From assembly GCA_964623915.1 (NCBI GenBank), contig CAZUVQ010000013.1:1-25671 (forward strand): a stretch of 25,671 bases of DNA. Reading direction: 5' to 3'. Shown here piece by piece: positions 16,028 through 23,819 of the stretch (position 1 is its first letter; every line of letters begins with the position of its first letter). The notes below the pieces were generated by a model. That model had not been told where the DNA came from and did not search any database. It worked only from the letters and a program-made list of their open reading frames with translations. The translations under genes were made by a program, and so were the position numbers. The stretch comes from CAZUVQ01 sp964623915. Its GTDB lineage: Bacteria > Bacillota > Clostridia > UMGS1883 > UMGS1540.

Positions 16028-17824
16028 GTGTGCGGAATCTTCGGTATAGCCGGAAAAGATAATGCAGTGCCTATACTACTTGACGGGCTTGAAAGCCTTA
16101 TGTACAGAGGGTATGACTCGGCGGGAATTGCTGTTTTATGCAGCAGTGGTCTTTGCCTTGTCAAGTCTGACGGAAGGCTTGATAATCTAAAAAGAATGTG
16201 TAATGAAATAAAAGAAGAAGGGCAAACGGGAATAGGGCACACAAGATGGGCTACTCATGGTGAGCCCTCAGAACTCAATTCACACCCTCATATCAGCGGA
16301 GATATTGCCGTTGTACACAACGGAATAATTGAAAACTATCAGATATTGAAAGCTGAACTTGAGGAAATGGGATATAAGTTTGTCACTGAAACTGATACAG
16401 AGGTCATACCTCATCTTATCAACCATTATTACGATGGTGAATTATTGTCAGCAACTTTGATGGCAGCTACAAGACTTAAAGGAAGCTATGCATTGGGCGT
16501 TGTTTGCGGAAGGGAAAAAGACAGGATTGTTGCAATAAGACAGGACAGCCCATTGATTGTCGGAACAAGTGATTTTGAAAATTATATAGCATCTGACGCT
16601 TTGGCAATTGCAGGCAGAGTAAAAAAAATGTATATCCTAAGTGATGGCGAGGCGGCGGACATAAGACCCTCGGGTGCCGTGTTTTATAACAATACGGGTA
16701 AAATTATAAAAAAAGAGCCCTACGATGTTCCCCTATTGGCAAAGCATGATGAGGATGATAATTTCAATCATATCATGCAAAAAGAAATATTCAGCCAGGA
16801 AAAAGTTGTAAATGATGCACTTTGCGGCAGAATTGACAAAAACGGCGTGCTTACACTTGAAAATGTTGAACCCTGTTTTTTTGAAAGTGGAAAAAGGCTT
16901 TATATTATTGGGTGTGGAACGGCATACCATGCGGCTTTGTCCGGCAGGACTGTTTTTGAAAAAATTGCACAAATTCCTTGTGAGGTTGATAATTCATCAG
17001 AATTCAGATATCGTGGTGCGCCTTTGGGAGAGGATACATCCTGTATTGTAATAAGTCAGTCAGGTGAAACCGCTGATACTCTTGCAGTTCTACGGTATGC
17101 TAAAAAAATGGGAACAAAAGTACTGGCAATAACAAACACACAAGGAAGCAGCATTGCCCGTGAAGCCGATTATGTGCTTTACACAAGGGCTGGCACAGAG
17201 ATTGCAGTAGCATCAACAAAGGCGCATACAACACAGCTTGCCGTGCTTTATCTGCTGGCGGCGTATGCGGCTGAGTCAAGAGGGTATGATGCAATAGAAA
17301 TAAAAAAAGATATTTTAATGCTTCCATTTCAGATAGAAAAAGCATTGGAGCTTGAAGGGAAAATGGCAGAGCTTGCCGAGCGGCTTTATAGGGAACGTGA
17401 CATTTATTTTATGGGTAGAGGTGCGGATTATGCTGTTGCCTCAGAAGCATCACTAAAGCTCAAGGAGATTACTTATATACACAGTGATGCATATCCCTGC
17501 GGAGAATTGAAGCACGGACCAATTGCCTTGATAGAAAGGGGCAGTATTGTAATATCGATAAAAACAAACCCTGAGATTTGCAGTAAAACAGATAATAATA
17601 TAAAAGAGGTTATAGCAAGGGGAGCGTATGCCATAAGCTTTTGCACTCCCGACTGCTCTGTAAGTGATTGTGGTGCCTGCTACATATTACCGAAGGTTAA
17701 TCCCCTTCTGGCACCTGCAGTTGCCATTGTTCCACTACAACTTCTTGCATATTTTACTTCTGTTTTAAAAGGTCTGGATGTTGATAAACCCAGAAATCTT
17801 GCAAAATCAGTTACTGTTGAGTAG
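16028..17824 (+). CDS. glmS: Glutamine--fructose-6-phosphate aminotransferase (isomerizing)
   Basis: Makes glucosamine-6-phosphate from fructose-6-phosphate and glutamine, the committed step to UDP-GlcNAc. The start must be the GTG at 16028, because the next codon encodes the catalytic cysteine (CGIFGIAG) that becomes the N-terminus after Met removal. An in-frame ATG at 15983 would add 15 residues and abolish the Ntn mechanism. It has 598 residues, close to the norm of about 600. The glutaminase domain shows RGYDSAGIA, HTRWATHGEPSELNSHPH and VVHNGIIENY. Two SIS isomerase domains follow (SQSGETADTLA; LKLKEITYIHSDAYPCGELKHGPIAL), ending in the typical PRNLAKSVTVE. Expression should be limited by the upstream ribozyme. 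It leads glmM and a GlmU-like gene. Confidence 0.97.
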   Translation: MCGIFGIAGKDNAVPILLDGLESLMYRGYDSAGIAVLCSSGLCLVKSDGRLDNLKRMCNEIKEEGQTGIGHTRWATHGEPSELNSHPHISGDIAVVHNGIIENYQILKAELEEMGYKFVTETDTEVIPHLINHYYDGELLSATLMAATRLKGSYALGVVCGREKDRIVAIRQDSPLIVGTSDFENYIASDALAIAGRVKKMYILSDGEAADIRPSGAVFYNNTGKIIKKEPYDVPLLAKHDEDDNFNHIMQKEIFSQEKVVNDALCGRIDKNGVLTLENVEPCFFESGKRLYIIGCGTAYHAALSGRTVFEKIAQIPCEVDNSSEFRYRGAPLGEDTSCIVISQSGETADTLAVLRYAKKMGTKVLAITNTQGSSIAREADYVLYTRAGTEIAVASTKAHTTQLAVLYLLAAYAAESRGYDAIEIKKDILMLPFQIEKALELEGKMAELAERLYRERDIYFMGRGADYAVASEASLKLKEITYIHSDAYPCGELKHGPIALIERGSIVISIKTNPEICSKTDNNIKEVIARGAYAISFCTPDCSVSDCGACYILPKVNPLLAPAVAIVPLQLLAYFTSVLKGLDVDKPRNLAKSVTVE

Positions 17825-17852
17825 TAAAATATGATATTTTAAAGGAGAGTAT

Positions 17853-19202
17853 ATGGGCAGATTATTTGGTACAGATGGTGTCAGAGGAATTGCAAACACT
17901 GAATTAACATGTGATATAGCACATAAAATAGGTCTGGCAGCTGCCAGCCTTATCAGGCACGAAATTCAGAGGACACCAAAAATTTTAATAGGAAAAGATA
18001 CAAGAATTTCTGGAGATATGCTTGAAGCAGCTATTGCTTCAGGTCTTTGCTCTGCAGGTGCTGAGGTAATTACCTTAGGCGTCATTCCGACGCCGGCTGT
18101 TGCACATCTTACAAGAAAATATGAAGCGGATGCAGGTGTTGTTATTTCTGCATCCCATAACTCTGCTGAGTACAACGGAATTAAGATATTTAATGCAAAC
18201 GGTTACAAATTAAATGACGAATATGAAGATGAAATAGAAAAAATCGTCATGGGCGAAAGGCAGGTTTCTGATATTCCTACAGGTGACGAGGTAGGTATTA
18301 TAACTCGCTGTAAGTCAGCCATAACCGATTATGCAGAATTTGCAAAAAGTGTTTTAGAAGGGAACCTTGATGGCATGAGAATTGCCGTTGACTGTGCTAA
18401 CGGTGCGGCGAGCGAAACGGCTGTGCGTGTTTTGTGTGAGCTTGGCGCGGAGGTTTTTGCAGTTCACAACCACCCCAACGGTCTCAATATCAATAAGAAT
18501 TGTGGTTCAACCCATACTGACGACTTTTGTGAATATGTAAGAAACATAAAGGTTGATATTGGATTATCCTTTGACGGTGATGCCGACAGGCTTCTTGTTG
18601 TTGATGAAAAAGGAAACCTCACTGATGGTGACAAAATTATGCTCATCTGCGCCAAAGAAATGAAGGAGCAGGGCAGGCTTGTGAGAAACACTCTTGTTAC
18701 AACAGTAATGACAAATTTGGGTCTTGTGCTTGCCGCCAAGGAAATGGGAATAAACATAGTTCAAACAAAAGTTGGAGACAGATATGTTCTTGAAGAAATG
18801 ATAAAATCCGGATATATCCTCGGAGGAGAGGCATCAGGGCATATTATTTTCTTAAATCACAACACCACGGGTGACGGTCTTGTTTCGGCACTTTGTATTC
18901 TTGAAATAATGAAAAGTACCGGTAAAAGAATTTCTGAGCTTTCAGATGTTTTTGCACCGCTTCCGCAGTGTATGATTAATGCCAAAGTCAGCAACAAAAA
19001 GAAATATGATTATAATAAGGATAAGGTAATTTTAGAGGCAATCCAAGAAGTAGAGGCAGAGCTTGGCGGACGGGGAAGGGTGCTTGTGCGTGCTTCCGGA
19101 ACTGAACCGTGCGTCAGGGTAATGATAGAAGGCGAAAACCAGTCGGATATTGAGGACAGAGCCGGTTACCTTGCAAAGCTGATAGAAGGAAGGCTTAATT
19201 AG
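17853..19202 (+). CDS. glmM: Phosphoglucosamine mutase
   Basis: Converts glucosamine-6-phosphate to glucosamine-1-phosphate. The 449 residues match the family (about 445-450). The N-terminus MGRLFGTDGVRGIAN is diagnostic. The phosphorylated serine is Ser101 in ISASHNSAEYNGIK; many homologues have Pro after the Asn where this has Ser. The metal site is Asp241, 243 and 245 (DGDADR), the sugar-binding loop is GGEASGHIIF, and the C-terminal phosphate loop is RASGTEPCVRVM. The ATG follows AAAGGAGAG, 28 bases after glmS, so it is co-transcribed and also exposed to ribozyme control. Confidence 0.97.
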   Translation: MGRLFGTDGVRGIANTELTCDIAHKIGLAAASLIRHEIQRTPKILIGKDTRISGDMLEAAIASGLCSAGAEVITLGVIPTPAVAHLTRKYEADAGVVISASHNSAEYNGIKIFNANGYKLNDEYEDEIEKIVMGERQVSDIPTGDEVGIITRCKSAITDYAEFAKSVLEGNLDGMRIAVDCANGAASETAVRVLCELGAEVFAVHNHPNGLNINKNCGSTHTDDFCEYVRNIKVDIGLSFDGDADRLLVVDEKGNLTDGDKIMLICAKEMKEQGRLVRNTLVTTVMTNLGLVLAAKEMGINIVQTKVGDRYVLEEMIKSGYILGGEASGHIIFLNHNTTGDGLVSALCILEIMKSTGKRISELSDVFAPLPQCMINAKVSNKKKYDYNKDKVILEAIQEVEAELGGRGRVLVRASGTEPCVRVMIEGENQSDIEDRAGYLAKLIEGRLN

Positions 19203-19203
19203 T

Positions 19204-19821
19204 ATGGAATATAAAAATGTCACTTTTGTTGACAGAAAAACAACATATATTGATGATACGGTTGAAATAGGGGAAAACACTGTAATAGAACCGTGCGTTT
19301 ACCTTCGAGGTAATACTGTTATAGGGAAAAACGCCCATATCGGTTTCTGCACCGAAATTTGTGACAGTAAAATCGGTGACGGTGTTAAAGTCAAACATTC
19401 CGTTATAATGGAAAGCACGATTGATGAGGGAACAACTGTCGGTCCTTTTGCTTATATCAGGCCTGAGAGTAAAATCGGTAAAAATGTCAAAATTGGTGAT
19501 TTTGTAGAAATAAAAAAATCCAGTATAGGCGACGGAACAAAGGTTTCACATCTTACCTATATCGGCGATGCCGAAGTTGGTGAAAACACTAATTTTGGCT
19601 GTGGAACCGTTGTATGTAATTATGATGGGAAAAACAAGCACAAAACCATTATAAAAGATAATGCTTTTATTGGCTGTAATACAAATTTAATTGCTCCGGT
19701 TACTGTTGAGGAGGGTGCTTATACGGCTGCCGGTTCTACCATAACCGATAATGTACCCGAAAATAGCCTTGCAATTGCAAGGGCAAGGCAGGTAAATAAA
19801 GAGGGCTGGAAAAGAAAGTAA
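19204..19821 (+). CDS. Stand-alone GlmU-type glucosamine-1-phosphate N-acetyltransferase domain
   Basis: Left-handed beta-helix protein closely resembling the C-terminal half of GlmU, which acetylates glucosamine-1-phosphate with acetyl-CoA to GlcNAc-1-P. The 205 residues consist of hexapeptide repeats. The GlmU acetyltransferase core is present: PFAYIRPESKIGKNVKIGDF, catalytic His116 in SHLTYIGDAEVGENTNFG, CNYDGKNKHKT and ARARQVNKEGW. The whole N-terminal uridyltransferase (about 230 residues, starting with a GTRM-type loop) is absent, and no remnant of it lies upstream, since glmM ends one base before. The ATG follows GAAGGAAGG. Position behind glmS-glmM strongly supports an amino-sugar role. 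It may pair with a separate uridyltransferase encoded elsewhere. Confidence 0.88.
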   Translation: MEYKNVTFVDRKTTYIDDTVEIGENTVIEPCVYLRGNTVIGKNAHIGFCTEICDSKIGDGVKVKHSVIMESTIDEGTTVGPFAYIRPESKIGKNVKIGDFVEIKKSSIGDGTKVSHLTYIGDAEVGENTNFGCGTVVCNYDGKNKHKTIIKDNAFIGCNTNLIAPVTVEEGAYTAAGSTITDNVPENSLAIARARQVNKEGWKRK

Positions 19822-19835
19822 AGAATTATTCAGAG

Positions 19836-19874
19836 AAAAAGCCAAAAACTTAGGGGAAACCCTGGTTTTTGGCT
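19836..19874. terminator. Bidirectional terminator between convergent operons
   Basis: AGCCAAAAAC (19840-19849) pairs with GTTTTTGGCT (19865-19874), and inner AGGG/CCCT around GAAA extends the stem. On the minus strand the stem is followed by TTTTTCTC, a good T tract, so it best serves the minus-strand operon. On the plus strand the tail is weaker (TAAATT) but can still end the glm operon. Confidence 0.8.
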
Positions 19875-19881
19875 TAAATTA

Positions 19882-19927
19882 TGGCATTTATTGAGTGGCA
19901 GTCTACCACCAACCATTATAAATGCCA
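19882..19927. repeat. 10-bp inverted repeat downstream of the NahK-like gene
   Basis: TGGCATTTAT (19882-19891) and ATAAATGCCA (19918-19927) are perfectly complementary around a 26-base interval. Read on the minus strand, that interval contains an inner GTGG/CCAC hairpin. It sits between the NahK-like stop (19949) and the shared terminator. It has no T tract, so it is not itself an intrinsic terminator. It may be a 3'-end mRNA stabiliser or a dispersed intergenic repeat; neither can be decided here. Confidence 0.5.
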
Positions 19928-19948
19928 GCAAAACTTTTTATAGATTTA

Positions 19949-21049
19949 TTACAGATATTTTTCAATGGTTTTTTGCATTTCATCATAATGCTCTTCCATT
20001 GATTTTGCAAGCTGTATCTGACAGCGTGTCCTAACAAGATTATGCTCTTTATAATCTGTGCGGAAATAAACATCTCCGTTAAGAAAATCCGCAAGAAAAC
20101 GGGAGGCTATTTCCATTGTTATTATTTTTGCCGCAAGGGGCATATTCTCGATTTCTGTGCGTGTCATACTGTTTCCAAGCTTTGACAAAAAGCCGTCTGC
20201 AAATGCGTTATAAAGATCCATTTTTATGAAAACCTTTGATAAATCACGCTCATCTTCTACGGCATTGTTTGCCGCAAAACGAATTGCATCCCCAAAATCA
20301 TTAACGGAAAGCCCGGGCATAACAGTATCAAGATCTATAGCGCAAAGGGATTTGTGTGTTTTACTGTCTATTAAAATATTATTGAATTTTGTGTCATTAT
20401 GCGTCACACGAAGGGGAAACTTTCCTTCAGAACAAAGCTTTACATGAGAACACATTTCATTTTTGTGATTGCGGAAAAACTCAATTTCTGATTCAACCTC
20501 TTTAGCTCTTCCCATTTTATCACATTCATATGCTTGCATAAGCTGTTCGTATCTAAAAGAAGTATCATGAAATTTTGGGATTGTTTCATTGAGCTTATCC
20601 ATTGGAAAATCTGCGAGCATGCGCTGAAATTTTCCAAAGCCTTCACCTGCGCTCTTTAAAAGTGCGGTATTATCTGCCGTGTCAACAGTATAGGCATCAT
20701 CAATATATGTGTAAACGCGCCAGTATTCGCCGTTTTCATCGCAAAGGTAAGGAAGATTGTTATCCTTGGTTAGTATCACCGTAAGACAGCCTCGTAGAAC
20801 GTCACCGCCGTTCTCTGAAATCTTCTTTTTTATGTGCTCTGTTACATTAACTATGTTTTCCATTACAGCGGGCGGGTTTTTAAAAACATATTTATTTATC
20901 TCTTGCAGAGTGTACAAGGTTTTTGATGTTTTGTCACATAGGGTTATGCAGTATGTATTATTGATATGGCCTGTCAGCAAGGGTTTTACCTTGCAAACTT
21001 CGCCGGTGACATCAAATTTACTCATTATTTTTTGTATTTTGTTATCCAT
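19949..21049 (-). CDS. APH-fold phosphotransferase, probable N-acetylhexosamine 1-kinase
   Basis: Kinase of the aminoglycoside-phosphotransferase/choline-kinase fold. The 366 residues and particular motifs most resemble N-acetylhexosamine 1-kinase (NahK, about 360 residues), which phosphorylates GlcNAc or GalNAc at C1. An N-terminal GHINNTYCI nucleotide loop is at 27-35. The Brenner motif is THNDTKFNNIL with His217, Asp219 and Asn224. The metal-binding segment CAIDLDTVMPG (Asp239, Asp241) is followed by NDFGDAIRFAAN. The assignment rests on remembered family resemblance, so other sugar or choline kinases remain possible. It is the last gene of the rplU operon, ten bases after yqeK, where many Firmicutes have rsfS. 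It faces the glm operon. Confidence 0.75.
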   Translation of the reverse strand: MDNKIQKIMSKFDVTGEVCKVKPLLTGHINNTYCITLCDKTSKTLYTLQEINKYVFKNPPAVMENIVNVTEHIKKKISENGGDVLRGCLTVILTKDNNLPYLCDENGEYWRVYTYIDDAYTVDTADNTALLKSAGEGFGKFQRMLADFPMDKLNETIPKFHDTSFRYEQLMQAYECDKMGRAKEVESEIEFFRNHKNEMCSHVKLCSEGKFPLRVTHNDTKFNNILIDSKTHKSLCAIDLDTVMPGLSVNDFGDAIRFAANNAVEDERDLSKVFIKMDLYNAFADGFLSKLGNSMTRTEIENMPLAAKIITMEIASRFLADFLNGDVYFRTDYKEHNLVRTRCQIQLAKSMEEHYDEMQKTIEKYL

Positions 21050-21058
21050 AAAAGCCCC

Positions 21059-21643
21059 CTAAATTTGAGATTTTTTTTCAATTATCAGGAAATTTCTTGC
21101 CTCAACTGTGTCCTTATCCAAGAGGCCACCCTTATTTATTATATGCCTGATGGTTGCATCCATTGTGCGAAGCAGTGCTTCATCTAAGTCCTTGTAAGCA
21201 AGCTCACGTATTGTATCAACACCTGCATGATTTCTTGAGGGTTCTATGGAATCTGAAAGATAGATTATTTTTGTTAGAAGCGGCATATTGCCATGTCCTG
21301 TAGTATGATGCTTTATTGCACTGAGAATTTCTTTGTCGGTAATACCGTATATTCTCTCAGCCAACACCACACCATGATAGGGGTGGATAAGGCCAGGTTC
21401 TTTAATACATATATCCTTCAATGTTGCGCCACTGTTTTTACAGTCTTCAATAGCATCTGCATAAGGTATGTCTTTTGCACAGTCATGCAAAAGACCGGCT
21501 GTGTACGCCTTGTCTGTATCATATCCGTAATAGTGTGCAAGTTCTTTTGCAGTTTTTGCAACACCCATCGTATGTAGGAAGCGTTTCTCACACAAGGATG
21601 CACAAAGACGAGCAATCATTTCAGTCTCTGTCAATTTACTCAT
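21059..21643 (-). CDS. yqeK: YqeK-type HD-domain hydrolase (bis-nucleosyl tetraphosphatase)
   Basis: HD-superfamily metal phosphohydrolase. Firmicutes YqeK cleaves Ap4A symmetrically to ADP. The 194 residues match the family. Metal-binding motifs are RFLHTMGVAKTAKELA (His near residue 24), GLLHDCAKDIP (His-Asp near 53-54), a later HPYHGVVLAE and IKHHTTGHGNM. IIYLSDSIEPSR is characteristic of YqeK. Its ATG overlaps the nadD stop by four bases, the conserved nadD-yqeK coupling. Confidence 0.92.
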   Translation of the reverse strand: MSKLTETEMIARLCASLCEKRFLHTMGVAKTAKELAHYYGYDTDKAYTAGLLHDCAKDIPYADAIEDCKNSGATLKDICIKEPGLIHPYHGVVLAERIYGITDKEILSAIKHHTTGHGNMPLLTKIIYLSDSIEPSRNHAGVDTIRELAYKDLDEALLRTMDATIRHIINKGGLLDKDTVEARNFLIIEKKSQI

Positions 21644-22200
21644 TCCTTATAAAGATTGTTTTTTTCTATATATGAAAGCACATGACTGTCAAGCATGGTG
21701 CTGCAGCTTTTACCTTCACGAAGCCTTTTGCGTATTTCGGTGGAGGATACGTTGACGGGGTTCATTTTTATGTAATGAGCATTTTTGGGAATACCCTTAT
21801 TATCCCTTGTAACCACAGCAAAATCACAGTTAGCGGCAATTATCTCCGGATTTTTCCAGTGCCCCAATTCACTGTAAGCCTCATCACCCAAAATTAAAAA
21901 TAATTTATCATCGGGGTATTGGCTTTTTATGTATGTTACGGTTTCAAAGGTAAAACTTTTGCCGCCTTTTTTTATTTCGTAGTCAGAAATCAAAAAATCA
22001 GGGTTTGATAAAAGGGCAAGCCGAACCATTTCCATACGGTCTTCATCGCTCACGGTGCTGCCGCTTTTAAACGGGGAACAGGAAGCAGGAATAAAAATAA
22101 CAAAATCAATAGCCAAAGCCGCTTTTGCGGCTTCGGCTATTGCAACATGGCCTATATGAATAGGATCAAAACTTCCTCCCAACAAGCCAATTTTTTTCAC
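21640..22200 (-). CDS. nadD: Nicotinate-nucleotide adenylyltransferase
   Basis: Adenylates nicotinate mononucleotide to deamido-NAD in NAD synthesis. About 186 residues. The nucleotidyltransferase signature GGSFDPIHIGHVAIAEAA lies at the N-terminus and the C-terminal SSTEIRKRLREG is the second ATP motif. Both start candidates are GTG: 22200, with AGGA about ten bases upstream, and 22209, whose AGGA is too close. I prefer 22200 and treat 22209 as an alternative adding three residues. It lies between obgE and yqeK, the usual Firmicutes order minus yhbY. Confidence 0.93.
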   Translation of the reverse strand: MKKIGLLGGSFDPIHIGHVAIAEAAKAALAIDFVIFIPASCSPFKSGSTVSDEDRMEMVRLALLSNPDFLISDYEIKKGGKSFTFETVTYIKSQYPDDKLFLILGDEAYSELGHWKNPEIIAANCDFAVVTRDNKGIPKNAHYIKMNPVNVSSTEIRKRLREGKSCSTMLDSHVLSYIEKNNLYKE

Positions 22201-22212
22201 TGCCCACACATC

Positions 22213-23481
22213 CTAATTTATAAAATCAAATTCTACATCGCCGAACCTAACTGTATCACCTTCGTTGATGCCGAGCTTTTCAAGTTCTTCAATAATACCG
22301 CGGCTTTTAATACTGCGCTGAAGATATGCCACAGATTCATCATCTCCGAAATTCACGGCGGATATAAGCTTGTCCACAAACGGCCCCGAAACCTCATAAA
22401 TGCCATTGTTTATGTTTATTTCATATAAAGAATAATCCGTGTCATCAACCTCGTCATCAATTTCCGCAGTATATGTCGGAACCGGGGGTAATTTGTCAAG
22501 CGTTTTTGTAACATAATCCATAAGAGCATCAACACCCTCACCCGTTGCCGCACTTATTTCAAAAAAGTGGTAACCAGACTCTGTTACAAATTCACGAAAA
22601 TCACTAAGTTTTGTGCGGTCAACAGCAATATCTGCTTTGTTTCCTGCAACAATCTGCTGCCTTGTCAAAAGCAGGGGGCTGTATTTTTCGAGTTCTTCAT
22701 TAATAATTGTAAAGTCCTCTATAGGGTCACGCCCTTCAATGCCCGAAATATCAACAACATGAATCAAAAGCCTTGTGCGCTCTATATGCCGCAAAAAGTC
22801 AAGCCCTAAGCCCGCACCTTCTGCTGCGCCTTCAATAAGACCTGGTATATCTGCCAGCACAAAAGATTTGTTGTGTTTTGTGACAACACCTAAATTGGGC
22901 TGCAGTGTTGTAAAATGATAATCTGCTATTTTGGGACGGGCTGAGCTGACCGTTGATAAAAGAGTTGATTTACCTACATTTGGAAAGCCCAATAGCCCTA
23001 CGTCAGCTAAAAGCTTAAGTTCAAGTATAACTTCACGTTCCTGTCCGGGAAGGCCGGGCTTTGCAAACTTAGGTGCCTGCCTTGTAGGGGTGGCGAAATG
23101 CTGGTTACCCCAACCTCCGTTGCCGCCCTTTGCGGCTATAAATTTCTTGCCATCACCTGTCATATCCGCAAGTATTTTATTAGTTTTTGCATCACGAACA
23201 AGGGTGCCTTCGGGAACCTTAACAATAAGGTCAGGGGCATCCTTGCCACTGCTTTTCAGGGCTTTTCCTTCTTCTCCGTTTTTAGCCCTGTATATTTTTT
23301 TGTAACGGAAGTCCATCAATGTTGTCATAGCTGAATCAACAATAAATATAATACTTCCGCCTCTGCCGCCGTCGCCTCCGTCCGGTCCGCCGGCAGGTAC
23401 ATACTTTTCTCTTCTGAATGAAACAAGGCCGTTGCCGCCATTTCCAGCAGCAAGAGAAATACGTGCTATGTCAACAAACAT
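22213..23481 (-). CDS. obgE: GTPase Obg (ribosome assembly, stress)
   Basis: Essential GTPase that assists 50S maturation and binds (p)ppGpp in characterised species. The 422 residues have three parts. The glycine-rich Obg fold is at 1-158 (FRREKYVPAGGPDGGDGGRGG). The G domain has G1 GFPNVGKST (165-173), the switch region with DIPGLIEGAAEG (211-222) and NKAD. A C-terminal OCT domain runs from about 345 (NNGIYEVSGPFVDKLI, FGDVEFDFIN). The OCT domain is typical of Gram-positive Obg. The start has AGGAGAAA upstream. A terminator-like hairpin separates it from rpmA, so its expression may depend partly on readthrough. Confidence 0.97.
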   Translation of the reverse strand: MFVDIARISLAAGNGGNGLVSFRREKYVPAGGPDGGDGGRGGSIIFIVDSAMTTLMDFRYKKIYRAKNGEEGKALKSSGKDAPDLIVKVPEGTLVRDAKTNKILADMTGDGKKFIAAKGGNGGWGNQHFATPTRQAPKFAKPGLPGQEREVILELKLLADVGLLGFPNVGKSTLLSTVSSARPKIADYHFTTLQPNLGVVTKHNKSFVLADIPGLIEGAAEGAGLGLDFLRHIERTRLLIHVVDISGIEGRDPIEDFTIINEELEKYSPLLLTRQQIVAGNKADIAVDRTKLSDFREFVTESGYHFFEISAATGEGVDALMDYVTKTLDKLPPVPTYTAEIDDEVDDTDYSLYEININNGIYEVSGPFVDKLISAVNFGDDESVAYLQRSIKSRGIIEELEKLGINEGDTVRFGDVEFDFIN

Positions 23482-23503
23482 ACATTTTCTCCTATAATTG
23501 AAT

Positions 23504-23532
23504 AAAAATCCCGAAAAACCTCCGGGATTTTT
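23504..23532 (-). terminator. Internal terminator or attenuator between rpmA and obgE
   Basis: On the minus strand, AAAAATCCCG (23532-23523) pairs perfectly with CGGGATTTTT (23513-23504) around a nine-base loop. The second arm ends in a T run. It lies six bases after the rpmA stop and 23 before obgE. I see no promoter between them, so it likely reduces rather than blocks downstream transcription. Confidence 0.75.
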
Positions 23533-23537
23533 AAAAT

Positions 23538-23816
23538 TTACTGAGCGTATACGCTTACTCTTTTTCTATCCTTGCCAAGACGTTCATATTTTACTTTGCC
23601 GGCTTCAAGTGCAAAAAGAGTATCATCACTGCCGCGTGACACGTTAATACCGGGATGAATTTTTGTGCCGCGCTGTCTTACGAGAATGTTTCCTGCGAGA
23701 ACCGACTGACCGTCAGCCTTCTTGACACCGAGACGTTTGCTTTCACTGTCACGACCGTTTTTTGTTGAACCAACACCTTTTTTATGTGCGAACAACTGAA
23801 TATTTAACATAAACAT
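23538..23816 (-). CDS. rpmA: 50S ribosomal protein L27, with cleavable N-terminus
   Basis: Component of the large ribosomal subunit near the peptidyl-transferase centre. The 92 residues include the Firmicutes-type prepeptide MFMLNIQLF followed by AHKKGVGSTKNGRDSESKRLG. In Firmicutes the protease Prp cuts after the Phe to expose the mature Ala. The body (ILVRQRGTKIHPG, SDDTLFALEAGKVKYE) is typical. The first ATG (23816) is better spaced from GGAGGTG than the second. That ribosome site is built from the last codons of the prp gene, coupling substrate and protease translation. Confidence 0.97.
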   Translation of the reverse strand: MFMLNIQLFAHKKGVGSTKNGRDSESKRLGVKKADGQSVLAGNILVRQRGTKIHPGINVSRGSDDTLFALEAGKVKYERLGKDRKRVSVYAQ

Positions 23817-23819
23817 GAT

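Noticed and set aside
18147..18185. GlmM active-site change (Ser instead of Pro after SASHN)
   Set aside because: The phosphorylated serine and all metal ligands are intact, and this position varies in clostridial GlmM, so it is not evidence of altered function.
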